Assembly (NCBI GenBank): GCA_009761415.1 | Contig: QUOL01000009.1 | Span: forward strand, 1,302,001 to 1,366,000 | From: Sarcomyxa edulis | Taxonomy: Eukaryota > Basidiomycota > Agaricomycetes > Agaricales > Mycenaceae | DNA length: 64,000 nt | Direction: 5' to 3' | Part shown: positions 22,741-34,271 of the stretch, piece after piece | Numbering within the stretch: the first letter of the stretch is position 1 | How the letters are laid out: each line of letters starts with the position of its first letter | Made by a program: the position numbers and the translations under genes | The notes under the pieces: model-generated | Seen by the model: the letters and a program-made list of their open reading frames with translations, nothing else | Told to the model about the DNA's origin: nothing | Databases searched by the model: none

Positions 22741-24929
22741 TCGACCATCAATCCACTAGTACGCGTTGAGACGTAGTATGCTGCTAGTACGACCATAAGT
22801 CTGAGTGGTCAGATCCGGGTCTAGATTACACGGTGAGCTCGAGACTCCAAGTCGTCGTCCTCGTCTTCCTGAGTCTGTGCTGGAAGGGGAATTCGTTGAG
22901 GAGGACAAGTGATGACGCCAATAAGAGAATGTGTGAGTTCTTGAAGGAAACGATCAACATTTGGATAGAGGGACGAGTGTATGATAAAGGCCCGCGGTAG
23001 AACACCATAGACAAACGGAAGACGAGATGAGATCCTTATTGCGACCGAGAGGAGATCCTGAGAAGCGAGAACCAGGATATGAGCAGATCACATGTGAGTA
23101 AAGTGGATGTGTATCTGGTTTCGCGAGGGTCATAGGTGTCGTTGGAGCATTGAGTGCAAGAGCACACAAATACTGCTCCAAGAGTGGTTCTGGAACGTCA
23201 CACCCGTCATGGAGACATGGTATAGCGCAATGCAGCAGCTATCATTGGAGTCCATGCGCCGCACCAATGGCTCGGATACAAGTTACGACGCACGCGCTAC
23301 ACCGACTTCCACTCAAGTATACGAGTAGTCGGATACACCAGGACGCTAGCAGTCAGGTCCCCGGGAACGAACGGGTACCCGCTTTTCATAAATTCCTGCG
23401 CTTTTTCAACTCCAGAGCCCTTGAATTCTCCTCAAAAGACAGACTAGCCGTTTCCGATAAGAGGATGAGCTTGGACAGCATGTTGCACATGGAACCGCAA
23501 GATCCGTAAACATATGTTGCTTTCCTGATGCAAAAGACCGGGACAACACGAGTCGGAGACTAGAGAGGAGACCAGAGCTGACTAGAGATGCCAATTTGAT
23601 TTGGCAGATCTCAGAAGCAACACCTAGCAAACATATGCTAGAGAAACCGCAGAAAGATCCAATTTTGACTCGGACGCCGGGATGCGATTGCGGAGGAGAA
23701 CTTGGAGGAGCTGTGACCAGGTGTGACCGGAGTCGGCCGTCCACGTTTTTGTCATTCCTGGAAATTTGCCACGAGCCAGACGACACGACCAAGACAAGAC
23801 CAAGACGACTCTGACAGCATTCGTAATCGAAAAGACGACGACGTTGCGAGAACTTATATGCAAGTCCTTTAGAACTATACCACAATGGTGACCACTTGCT
23901 TCCTAAATCTGCCGCGTTCGCATCGAAGACTAACGACCAACGGACCTCATTGACAGTCCGCACTCTTCAACTTTCAATCCTTGCTTTTGGTTATCATCTT
24001 GATGATATGTACATGCACATACGTCCGTGGGGTTGCACCTCGGATCGTCGACAGAAACAAGCAAGGGTGAGTCGGAAAAATCTATAGCAAGTTGGCCAAA
24101 CTGCTCTCTCACATACATAGCAGCTTCCTCGGTCTTTTCTTCATGTCTGCACGGATAGGTGAATTTCTATGGTATACATATAGCCTCCAATTATTTGCTG
24201 ACATAATGATTGTAGGGGAGAGGTTGTCGCCATATGTTGCCCTTGCTTGCGTCGCAATGGCGATGACTATGGTGGTACAGTAGCAGTATCAAGGCGTCTT
24301 ACAACTACGATGTCCACATATCATCAAATTTCTTTCCGAATACGATTGTCTTTTGTTGTCCGAGTATCCGTCGTGCTCAGGATCTCCCGAGGAAGTCGAA
24401 AGAACGAGTTGAATAAGAACATCAAGAGATAAAAAAAAATGGTCCGAGCCAATAATGTCAAGGTTCGTATATTATACATTCTAATGACGCTCCCATTGTC
24501 TCGTCTCTCCAACCGGAGCTGCAACTCCCGCTCCTATCATATTCAGGTCCGCGTGAAGGTTCGAAGCGCAGCTCTTCATGTCGAAGACATGTTTTCTGAC
24601 AACACTCAACAGATAATTTCAAGTGCTTGATGTCACCAGAACCTATTTACTCTCTCTAGCGTGTTGAAAAGAGAGGTATTGTATCAATCCACTCACACTA
24701 ATTTTTTTTTCTGCCGCCACTCAGTTTGCACTCAGTAGGATAGGATAGGATATGGTGATTGCGCTTCAGACACAAAAAGACCTGTACGGAGAAGCTAAAC
24801 TGACTGTAATATAGAACGTAAGCCATGCATCTATCCTTTGGGCTGGAACCTAACATAATCCCTCCAACCCATCAGTATCCTCTCAATTCAGTATACAAAG
24901 ACGTCACCGAAACAAACAGTGCACAAAGA
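22741..24929. other. No gene recognised
   Basis: The longest frame (23406-23963 minus, 185 codons) is Ser/Leu-rich and shows no recognised domain; neighbouring frames overlap it on both strands. Nothing else is supported here. Confidence 0.35.
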
Positions 24930-25023
24930 ACGCGTACGCGTCACGTAACGCGTCGGCCATGAAGTCATGTGATTTCTACGCGACGCGATTAGAGGCGCGT
25001 TTCTCTTCAGACGAAGTACGCGT
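24930..25023. promoter_or_regulatory. Cluster of ACGCGT (MluI cell-cycle box-like) motifs upstream of the zinc-finger gene
   Basis: Perfect ACGCGT palindromes sit at 24930-24935, 24936-24941, 24948-24953 and 25018-25023, with further ACGCG/GGCGCG cores between them (24978-24997). ACGCGT is the core bound by MBF (Mbp1-Swi6) in yeasts. The cluster lies about 450-540 bp upstream of the start at 25472. The match is seen; regulation by MBF is inferred. Confidence 0.45.
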
Positions 25024-25471
25024 TCAAAGCTGACCGTTCTGTGTTTGTACCGGCTAAAACACATATCTAGGTACTAGCTGCATACAAAAAGAAAAACGCA
25101 AGTCACAGTTACGTGTGGACTCACTGCTAAAGCGCAGGAAGGTGAAACGTCGCTCTACTGGAGTCTGCCACTTTTACCAAATTAGCCAAATGTCATTTGT
25201 GTTGAGATGAGACGAGATTCAACCTTGACTGGATTTCTAGAGTATGGATAGCTCACATTTGAGTGTCTGGTGAGTGGCGAAAGTCCAGACGCGCCATAAA
25301 TTGTGGCTTTGGTACCTCGGTGTCTTTAGCCACCAACCACCATCCACCCACTTTTCGAAAGTCAGCCTGGCCACCTTCCACTCTTCCACCTATCTCCTCG
25401 AAACTTAACATTTAATCTTATCTCAATCTTCTCTCGCCACCACCCTCTTCAATAAACAATTCAATACAAAC

Positions 25472-27581
25472 ATGGTATCCAACGAGGATTTCACTAATTT
25501 CCTTCGTTTGGGCATATTGTGCCATCGAGATGATATTTCGAACTTACAAACACGGGGTAATGCGTCGTTTAATGCAATCAGTTCTGCGTTCCATCCCGCA
25601 AGCTTTGCACATCTACTACCCGACGAGTACAACTGCACGTCTTCTACTGCCTTTCCCGAGGACGATGACATCTTTTCTTCACCCTCTCCTCCTTCACCCT
25701 TTCCTTCGTCATCCTCTTCGTCCACCTCTGCTTCTGCTTTCACCTTCGATTTCACTTTCACTTCCACACCCGCCACCTCCATCTCTACTTCTGCCACGAT
25801 TTCTGCTGGTCAGGGAACCAGCCACCACGTGCAAGATGCGACATCATCGAAGGAGAGTATGAATGCATTAGATGAACCTGTTTCGACAGAACACGATCTC
25901 TCTCTCGAGGATTTGGCGTACATTGTAATGAAGGGAGCCTATGGTCGTAAAACATTCCTGGATACCAATCCTAACGTCTCTGTATGCTTCATTTCTCCTT
26001 CCTCACTGATACAAGATGAGTGGCTCACATTCATTTCGTCAACTTTCATTTCCATTTCCATTTCCATTTCCACTTCTATCTCGACTTCAACTTCGACTAC
26101 AACTTCGACCTCGACTTCAACTTCGACCTCGACTTCGACTTTTGAACTCGAAGGTGGGAGACATAGCTCGCGAGATAGTGCGTGCCATCGATGGATTGCG
26201 ATATGCGGAGGACGAAGTCATGTCGGGAAACATCTTCGCTACAAGCTACGACGACGTTATACTCAGCATCATCGCCTTACACAAAACAGAATTGACCACT
26301 GACCTCGACAATGGGCCTAACCGTGCACATTTATATTCCCTCCCCGCACGTCCCATGCTCGACGAATTCATGGAACAGTACGGGTCCGCACGTGCCGTCC
26401 TCTGGGCATTCGCTCGATATCGTTCATTGTTGCTAGGTATCGAGGTGGAAAGCGCCATCTGGACACCCCCCTGTGCGACCTTTTTCGATAGGATGAATGA
26501 AGGATTAGAGGTTCCAGATGCCCAGGCGATGTGCAAAGTCCGTAGGCAATGCACGCTGGCCTGCTGTGGCAGAGGAAGCGGGTCGCGAAACGATTGGAAC
26601 TCCGTCGTTGATCTAAATCTAAACGCGGCTGCAACTGGCACTGGCCCTGTTCAACAATTCGATACCGACTTCGAAATGTCTGACTACAGCCAAGAAGCCG
26701 AGAGACTACAGGAAACTACTATGTCGAAGAAACGTAGTCCTTCTCGTAATACTTCCCCTCCCGCTTCGGTCGTTTCTACACTTTCCTCGCCGCTCTCTTC
26801 TCCCCCGTCGACCGTCGTGCCACTCGAAGATTCATCCGATGACGACTCCGACGACGAAAGTTACGGTGATGCCCAAAACATACCAGCCAGGAAACGCAGA
26901 ATCGAACAATCCTCCGCAAACCCGAGACCCAACAAACGAGCTCGTGCCACCCGGGCCACTACGAAACCCACCCCGGCAGAATCTTCCACGTTCAAAAACC
27001 CCTCCACCAGACGCAAGAAGTCCAACGTCGGCGCTGGGCCATCTGCAGCGCGCAAGCGTAAAGCCAAATATGGTCCGGCGGCACGGAAGGAAGAGTCAGA
27101 ACCACTCTGGGCTTGCAAGAAGAAGGGGTGTCAAGTGATATGTGGAAATAAAGGCGACCTCAAACGACATCACGAGTCCAAGTTCCACAAAGACCCTTCA
27201 TATCAGTGCCAGAAATGTGGTTTCAAGTTTACGAGGGTCGACGCGTTGAAAAGGCACGAAAGGGCCAAAAAATGTAAAGCAACAGATTGGAAGGAGAAGG
27301 AGAGGATCGCGAAAGAGGAGGCAGATAAAGAAAAGGCAGAGAAGAAGAAGAAGAAGCAGAAAATGAAGCAGGAAGAAGAGGATGAGGACGACCAGAATGA
27401 AGAACCGGAGTCAGAGGACGAGGAAGTGAAGGAGGATGAGGAAAAGGAGGGGCCTCCGAGTGAGGGCGAGTCTGAAATTGACGACGAAGAATACGAAGAA
27501 TACGAGTCCGAAGACGACGACGACAATGCCGAGGATGAGGCCCCGATTTCCGTAAAGTTGACCACCGCTGTCTGGAATTAA
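25472..27581 (+). CDS. C2H2 zinc-finger protein with acidic C-terminus (paralogue of 34272-35705)
   Basis: Two exons, 25472-25981 and 26154-27581; both lengths are multiples of three and give about 645 residues. Exon 1 is Ser/Thr-rich and ends SLEDLAYIVMKG. Exon 2 has a helical domain (SGNIFATSYDDVILSIIALH; RPMLDEFMEQYGSARAVLWA) shared with the paralogue, then a basic, Ser-rich linker with RKRRIEQSS and PNKRARATRATT (likely nuclear localisation). Two adjacent zinc fingers follow: WACKKKGCQVICGNKGDLKR with HHESKFH, and YQCQKCGFKFTRVDALKRH ending in a C rather than H (KKC). The tail is a long Lys/Glu coil and then a Glu/Asp-rich stretch. It is probably a DNA-binding nuclear regulator; targets are unknown. 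The ACGCGT cluster upstream may control it. Confidence 0.78.
26041..26143 (+). repeat. TTCCAT / CTTCGA-type hexamer microsatellite inside an intron
   Basis: Imperfect repeats of TTTCCA and then of TCGACT/TTCAAC fill most of the 172-nt intron 25982-26153 of the zinc-finger gene. The strand is pyrimidine-rich, as expected near a splice acceptor. The frame stays open through the repeat as a Ser/Thr stretch, so intron retention in exon 1's frame would insert residues rather than stop early. Confidence 0.7.
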
Positions 27582-29267
27582 TGTCCCTATATGTAAAATT
27601 TAATCGTCATGTAGTTCCCTCAACCGCATGTGCAATGTTTCTTCGTTTCAATGCATTCTCGCAAACTTCTGTATGTTCATGAAATATGTTAATTGATTGA
27701 GTACAGCAATGAGTATGATGAAATACTCAAAAACCGAGTCTCGGACGATGTCGAAGGCAAGTCGAACGTTGGCTACAACAGGAACACACACTTTTCCCTT
27801 GCTGCACTGCCATCATCGACATCGGACTCAACGATGGCCACCGACGTCCAACAGCAACCTGCTCATCTCGACCTCGCTGCTGGAGGATACTAGGACATCT
27901 ATATACCGCCATGACCTTGGATTTGCCGCTATATTCGTGAGGCTGTTGTGGAAACAACTAAATCGAGAGAAAACCACGGTGTGAGGATGGACAGGCCTTC
28001 TGGTGTGTTTCTATCTTTCCTCATTTATAGTACTTATGATAGCCAGGGGTCTTCTCAGATAGTTTCGTATACAGCTAGACCGAAAATTTTCGTATTCAAA
28101 TTCCCTCCACCCATACGGAGCCCTCGAGTCTGACCCAAAAACTCATAAAAACTCATCACGTACTCATTTGTGATGCTCATGTGCCCGAGCCCGACAAAGA
28201 GAATGAGCCCTCCATGTCATGCCATTGCTTCGAGACTTCAATCGTCCAACTTTTGTGCCATTGTGATACCTTGCAGAACTCTGCTTGTCTTCTTTCAACC
28301 GATACGTTTTGCATGCTCACTACGACATTACGCCTGTCGGAGTTGCACTCCTGAAGTCCAAGTTGTGGTTGGCAACTACTCGGTCCCAGAATCCCTGAAC
28401 CGTATACCTCGTCCCCGACAGACGTTCCTTATCCTGAAAACACATTCTTGAACAATCTATATCTTTATTCCTTCCCTCGACTTCTCGATTCCCCCGCCCC
28501 CTGGTACCCTTCGATATGGTTACCAACACTTTCAGGTTCACGAAGCGACTCGGACGATACTGCGGAGTCAGATTCATAAGACCTCTGGTAAAGTATGGTT
28601 CCACGACGATCCGTCATGCCAAGTTGGAACCTTCAAACGAGTGGAGTCTACCTCCCTTTTTTGTATACTGTCAGACGGTCGACTCGATTGATCCGCTAGG
28701 GATACTCTCTATCCACTCCGACAGTTCAGTGAAAGACGATTGCCTCACTGCTCCAGAATAACACTCAATCATCTCCCCTTTCGAGTGTATCTGGCTGTAA
28801 AGAACACCTCATTCCCTTGTTACATCCATTCACGGTTCCTGGGCAGTCCGCAGAGAGATCGATACTCATGGAATTCGGGTTGAGCGATAGGCAGCGCTTG
28901 TAGAAGCGGTGTCTAGGTCAGCGTCCGATTTTCCGAGACTTGATCTCTGAGAACCACACCGAATCAGCCCTTCTAATTCTGACTATGATACCGCGAGGAG
29001 GCGTTTTCCGTTGATACGTGGGCAATGGGCGATGCTTCGTAACGAGGAGTATCTGTGAAGGATGGGAGTGGTTGTGCCACCCTTCGAGGTTGTGTTTCAA
29101 TTGTGGCGTGCCTGCGGTTGTTTTGAGACCTATACAGCTGCAGTCGGGGAAAGTGAACGTTGACCCACGAGGCAGTTCCTATCCAGAGAGCCGTTATGTT
29201 CTAGTTCAGACTTTCATCAAGCTCATCTGTTGTCTGATACCTAGCTCGAAGTCCAACGTCAACGTAT
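27582..29267. other. No gene recognised
   Basis: 3' flank of the zinc-finger gene. Several frames of 60-95 codons, none with recognisable motifs. Confidence 0.45.
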
Positions 29268-29984
29268 CTATTTCATGGTAGCGAGACGGCGGTTCAATCG
29301 CCTAGCATTAGCCATAAATCTCTCCGGTGGGTCGACTATCAGCTTCACCGTATCACAAAGAACCTTAACCTCCCCTTCAAGCTTGACATTGTGACGCGAC
29401 TCTGCCTCCTCAGCCAGGGCGAAGAAAGCATGTACGATATCTGGCAACTCCAGAATATCACCAACGGGACTCGACAACTGCTTCCTATACTTGGAGTAGC
29501 CATACACATTTGTCTCAACAACCGACCACGGTTCATCTGCAGTCGGGGTGGGGAGTTGGAGGGTATGGAAGGGGGAGCAGTTCGTGTGATCCGTCCTCCA
29601 TTTACGTCCACTTGCTGCGGATACCTCGTCAGCTTTCTCCGCTAACGAGACTAGCCCTTCGAAGTCGGAAGGGGAAAGCGTACGGAGGGTCCCTTGGGAA
29701 TCCATTGCAATGCCAGGTTGGAACAAAGCGAGGAGGATTCTGAAGCCGCCCATGTGCACGATTCTCACAGAGAATATGTAGTTGGTGGGGGCAGGTGTGA
29801 AGGTCGCTGCGAGTTCATGAGCCAGCGGGAGAGAGCGGCTGTACCACCCTTCGAGATGCGTGGTGTCTAGTGCGGTATGCATGTGGTGCGTTGTGTTATA
29901 GTCTCTGAGGTGAGACTGACTGACTGTCATTCTACGACCATATATAACCAGATAGAAGCGCTGCGCTGCGGAAAATTGATGCAA
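29268..29984 (-). CDS. Unknown protein, about 205-238 residues (intact paralogue of the relic at 4560-5133)
   Basis: A single open exon. In-frame starts are at 29984, 29930 and 29882; the last (MHTALDTTHLEGW) lines up with the start of the related sequence at 4560. No transmembrane segment or signal peptide is seen and no domain is recognised. Conservation with the other copy covers ELAATFTP, ALFQPGIAMD, SDFEGLVSLAEKADEVS, VETNVYGYSK and SSPVGDI, which argues that this frame is really coding. The C-terminus (PERFMANARRLNRRL) is basic. The paralogue lies about 24 kb away in opposite orientation. Confidence 0.6.
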   Translation of the reverse strand: MHQFSAAQRFYLVIYGRRMTVSQSHLRDYNTTHHMHTALDTTHLEGWYSRSLPLAHELAATFTPAPTNYIFSVRIVHMGGFRILLALFQPGIAMDSQGTLRTLSPSDFEGLVSLAEKADEVSAASGRKWRTDHTNCSPFHTLQLPTPTADEPWSVVETNVYGYSKYRKQLSSPVGDILELPDIVHAFFALAEEAESRHNVKLEGEVKVLCDTVKLIVDPPERFMANARRLNRRLATMK

Positions 29985-31056
29985 TCTGACACCGACTTCG
30001 GGGGTAGTCCAGGTGAACCTGCCACTGAAGCTTGAATATGAGCGCTCGAGGCAGGATGATTTAGTCTCGTTGCACTGTGCCGCTTACCATACTGATGTCC
30101 TTTTGATATAAGTACGACCCAAGTCAAACCAGTGGCACGAGCAAGGCGATACCACGGGCAACCGGACAGCAAAAAATGGCGACCCCAAATTGGAATAGAG
30201 TCCTCTACCCTCGAACTACGTGCTATGGCAGTTTTCTCGACTCTCCTGTGGAGCCCCGAGTCAGGACGACCACATGTATCCTGCAGACTACGTGGTGCCC
30301 CGAACTCTTACTTGCGCCTACGCAGAATACAATAAATTCCCAGATCCCTGGGCACGTCCAAAAGAGAAAGTCTCTCAATTAGGTGATGGACGTGCTAGAA
30401 AGGCTGCAAAGATACTGGTCGCTCTCGCAGGATGTTGTGTACATGCAGCTCGACACCAACGCGCGTCTGTCTTTCACAATGACCCCCACGACTGTGACTT
30501 TGTACGTGTCGCAGCTAGGTGGTTCGCTGGACCTCGTGGTCGACCACTTGTACACTGTACTCGACCATATTCGCTATATTCGAGCATCTGGATTTGACGT
30601 TTGGTCGATACGAGAACTGGATCGACACGGTCTCGCGTACTACGTTTTTGGGCCACTTCGCTTTAGCAGATACACGTTGTCGGTATCGAGTATTGCTATA
30701 TTCCATACAAGCGTTCTCGTCTCAAATCATAAGTCAGCCGACAGTGTAAATATGTCGGACATTCACTATCAGCTGCGATTCTAAGTTCATATTATAAGAC
30801 GAGGACTCGGAGTCGTCGAAGACTTCAGCTTCATTTTCCTGAACTTCATGGATTTCGCTCTCCAGATCTACTTCACATCTTTCCACGCCAATTAGCATAC
30901 TCGGAATATCGCAGGAAACAACCCCCAAATGGCTTGCGTGACGAATCCACATTTCCGAATGGATTCCGAGCGTCGAGAGTCAAAATAAAGAGCTGCATTC
31001 AGGCTTATCAAGCCACTCGACCTGCTTGCAGTTAGCGCCTGTACTACATACTTGAC
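29985..31056. other. No gene recognised
   Basis: Overlapping open frames on the plus strand (30220-30597, 30383-30784) look protein-like in places (ELDRHGLAYYVFGPLRFSRY) but have no known domain and no clear splice chain. This region includes the promoter of the oxoprolinase-like gene. Confidence 0.35.
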
Positions 31057-33976
31057 ATGATGCAGATCTCTTCGATCCCAGACAGGTCCATCCGTATCTG
31101 CGCAGACAGAGGAGGAACTTTTTGCGATGTTCACGCGTGAGTTCTCATTCAAATCAGAGTCGCCTCCTAGTCAGTATCTGGGATAGACATGTTGATCGTA
31201 ATATCGCCCTTAGCTCTTTCCCCGATCCAGAAAATCCAGCAGAACGGAAAGATATCGTAGTGAAGCTTCGTGAGTGGATTGTCTTATGTCGTGATTTCGC
31301 CTGCTGATGCGGATCGCAGTATCGCAGGATGAAGGGAATTATAGTGACGCTCCTACTGAAGGTATTAGACGTATTTTAGAGATCGTAACGGGAGAGCAGA
31401 TCCCTAGAGGGAGTGTCTTGAAGACAGATAAGATCGGTAAGATATCTCACTCGAGTCGTAACGTTCACCAACTGACTTGCAAGCGTCATAGACTACATTC
31501 GACTATCCACAACTGTTGCCACCAATGCCCTACTAGAACGTAAAGGCCACAAGCATGCACTTGTCATCACACGCGGATTCAAGGACCTCCTACTCATTGG
31601 AAACCAATCTCGGCCAAAGATCTTTGACTTAAACATCCGTCGTCCACCACCTCTCTATACGGATGTTATCGAGGTGGATGAGCGAGTGACTCTGGTAGGC
31701 TACACTTCAGATCCCAAGGCCGAAGAGCACGCGTTGCAATTTGACGAAGACGGGAAAGTGCAGAGGGGTTATAGAGGTGCTGGATGGGATCGTGTCGGTG
31801 ACGCAGAGGGACCAGGCGATATAGTGAGAGGTCTGTCTGGAGAAGCAGTCAGGATCATGAAAAGACCTGGTGCGTAGACTTGCATCATCGTTCATTACCT
31901 GCCCAAGAAATTGAGGTGTGGTCATAGATCTCGCAGCTGTCAAAACCGACCTTCAAAAGCTGTACGACTCGGGATATCGCTCGCTCGCCATCGTATTTGT
32001 CCACTCATACACGTACCCTGACCATGAGCAGCAAATTGGCGAATTGGCACGCTCTATGGGCTTCACACACGTCTCTGAGTCGGCAAGTCTTCTGCCCATG
32101 ATCAAGATGGTTCCTCGTGGTGTATCTTCGACGGCTGATGCGTACCTCACTCCAATCCTGAGAGACTACCTGGACGGATTTTTCCGCGGTTTCGATGCGA
32201 AGCTCAAAGATGGACACAAGAGTTTCGGGAACTCTGGCCCGAGGGTGGAGTTCATGGGGAGTGATGGAGGGCTTGTGGATTTGGATAATTTTTCTGGATT
32301 GAAGAGCATCCTGAGCGGACCTGCTGGAGGTGTAGTCGGATATGCGTTGACGAGTTGGGATGAGGAGAAAAGGTATCCGATTATTGGGTTCGTAACTTCT
32401 CTGAACACTTTCCGCAGAGCGATCGAGTCACTGACATATAGCTTGTAGTCTGGACGTTGGTGGCACCTCCACGGACGTATCTCGTTTCGATGGACGTTAT
32501 GAGATTGTCTATGAGACTACTACAGCAGGCGTCACCATCCAGTCTCCTCAGCTAGATATCAACACTGTTGCAGCAGGAGGTGGGTCATGTCTCACGTTCC
32601 GCAACGGGCTATTCTTGGCCGGTCCACATAGTGCCGGTGCAGAGCCTGGCCCCGCATGTTATCGGTCGGTTCTCTATATGTCTGTTCTCTCAGTGGTAGT
32701 TGACATTACGAGTTCATATCTACAGGAAGGGTGGTCCTTTAGCAGTGACCGATGCTAATCTCCTCCTCGGTCGCCTTATCCCGGATTATTTCCCCAAGAT
32801 CTTTGGGAAAACAGAAAAAGAGCCTTTGGATGTTGAGGCGTCGAGATCAGCGTTCCAGGGTCTCGTTCAGGAAATCAATGCTAGTTCCTTGAACGACAAG
32901 GAGCTAGGTTTTGATGAGATTGTTTACGGGTCAGGATCACTATCGTGTTCATCTAGGCAAACCCAGGCTAATTTACATGACTCAGCTTCATAAAGGTGGC
33001 CAACGAGACGATGTGTCGTCCCATACGGGCGTTGACCGAGGGCAGAGGATATGCCACGTCTAAACACATGCAAGTCACCTTGATCTGACCGTGTTCTTTG
33101 TGCTAACCCAATGTGAACTAGATTGGCGAGTTTTGGAGGTGCAGGAGGACAACACGCATGCGAAATTGCAAGTCTGCTAGGAATCAAAACGATCCTCATT
33201 CATCGGTACAGTTCTATATTATCTGCATACGGGCTAGCTCTTGCAGATCGGTACGTGTATTCATTTCCTTCCAAGTGCTGTCGTCGACTAATATATATCT
33301 CTTCCCGAAAATTCCAGGGTGTACGAACTTCAAGAACCATCTTCGGCGTCTTTTACGCCGCAGAACAAGCCTGCCCTGATTTCTCGTCTGGACAAACTTG
33401 AATCTGATGTTCGTGCTGAACTTCGTCGACAGGGGTTTGAGGGAGAGCGTGTTCATGTGGAAAGGATGCTCAATATGCGGTTTGAGGGTACAGATACGGC
33501 GTTAATGGTTCTTCCGACCAAAGGCGACGGAGATGGGAATGAAGATTTCGAGGCAGCCTTCAAAAGAGCTTATATGTCTGAATTCGGGTTCTTGCTGGAA
33601 ACGAAGAGTGTCACTGTAGATGATCTCAAGGTGGGTCCTCTGTTTCTTTCTCGTAGTATCAAGAGTTGACCAGTTCATTTAGGTTCGCGGAATTGGCAAA
33701 ACGTTCGACAGCCTCGGCCAATCTGTGTATTATGAAGTTGCCACACTCAAGACACGCCCAGTGGACCGGATATCCCGGGCTGATTCGTTTCAAAGCGTTT
33801 ATTTCGACGAGGTGGGTCGTGTCGATGATACTCCAGTCTTTTTATTAGATCAGCTTGAGGTTGGGGATGAAATTGAAGGACCAGCGATGATAATCGATGA
33901 TACCCAGACGATCGTGTTGGTGCCTGGGGCGAAAGGGGTGTTGACACGGAAGCATTTGTATATCACTCTTAACTGA
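31057..33976 (+). CDS. 5-oxoprolinase / hydantoinase A-like protein lacking the HyuB half
   Basis: The start is MMQISSIP at 31057, followed by [15 protein letters not shown], the N-terminal nucleotide-binding motif of the hydantoinase A/oxoprolinase family. After introns come [141 protein letters not shown], and then [17 protein letters not shown] and [14 protein letters not shown]. The protein stops at LYITLN, about 830 residues. Family enzymes hydrolyse 5-oxoproline to glutamate with ATP in the glutathione cycle. Eukaryotic ones are about 1,290 residues, with a HyuB-like second half beginning right after this point; no HyuB sequence follows here. One intron (33070-33121) starts with GC rather than GT. 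Confidence 0.85.
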
Positions 33977-34271
33977 ACCTAGTACGAAGTATAGTTGTAG
34001 TAAATTGTTGACACCATCGATTCCTTTCAAAGGAGTTCCATTTATATCCTGTTGAACGGGAAAGTCGATGAACTATCAAGACGCGCCTCAGTAAAAATCA
34101 CGAAGACAGATTAACCTCGAGAGAAGGATTTTCCATTTGCAGACTCGACGTACAAGATGAAGAAACGGGGATAGAACAGAATATAGCATACAAGAAGGAA
34201 GGAAAGAATACACCGACATAGTTATAAATCACTTGACATTCAGATGCCACTCGGGCCCTCAAGCTCAAGGC

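Noticed and set aside
27203..27565. Minus-strand Ser-rich frame of 120 codons
   Set aside because: Mirror image of the Glu/Asp/Lys-rich tail of the zinc-finger protein.
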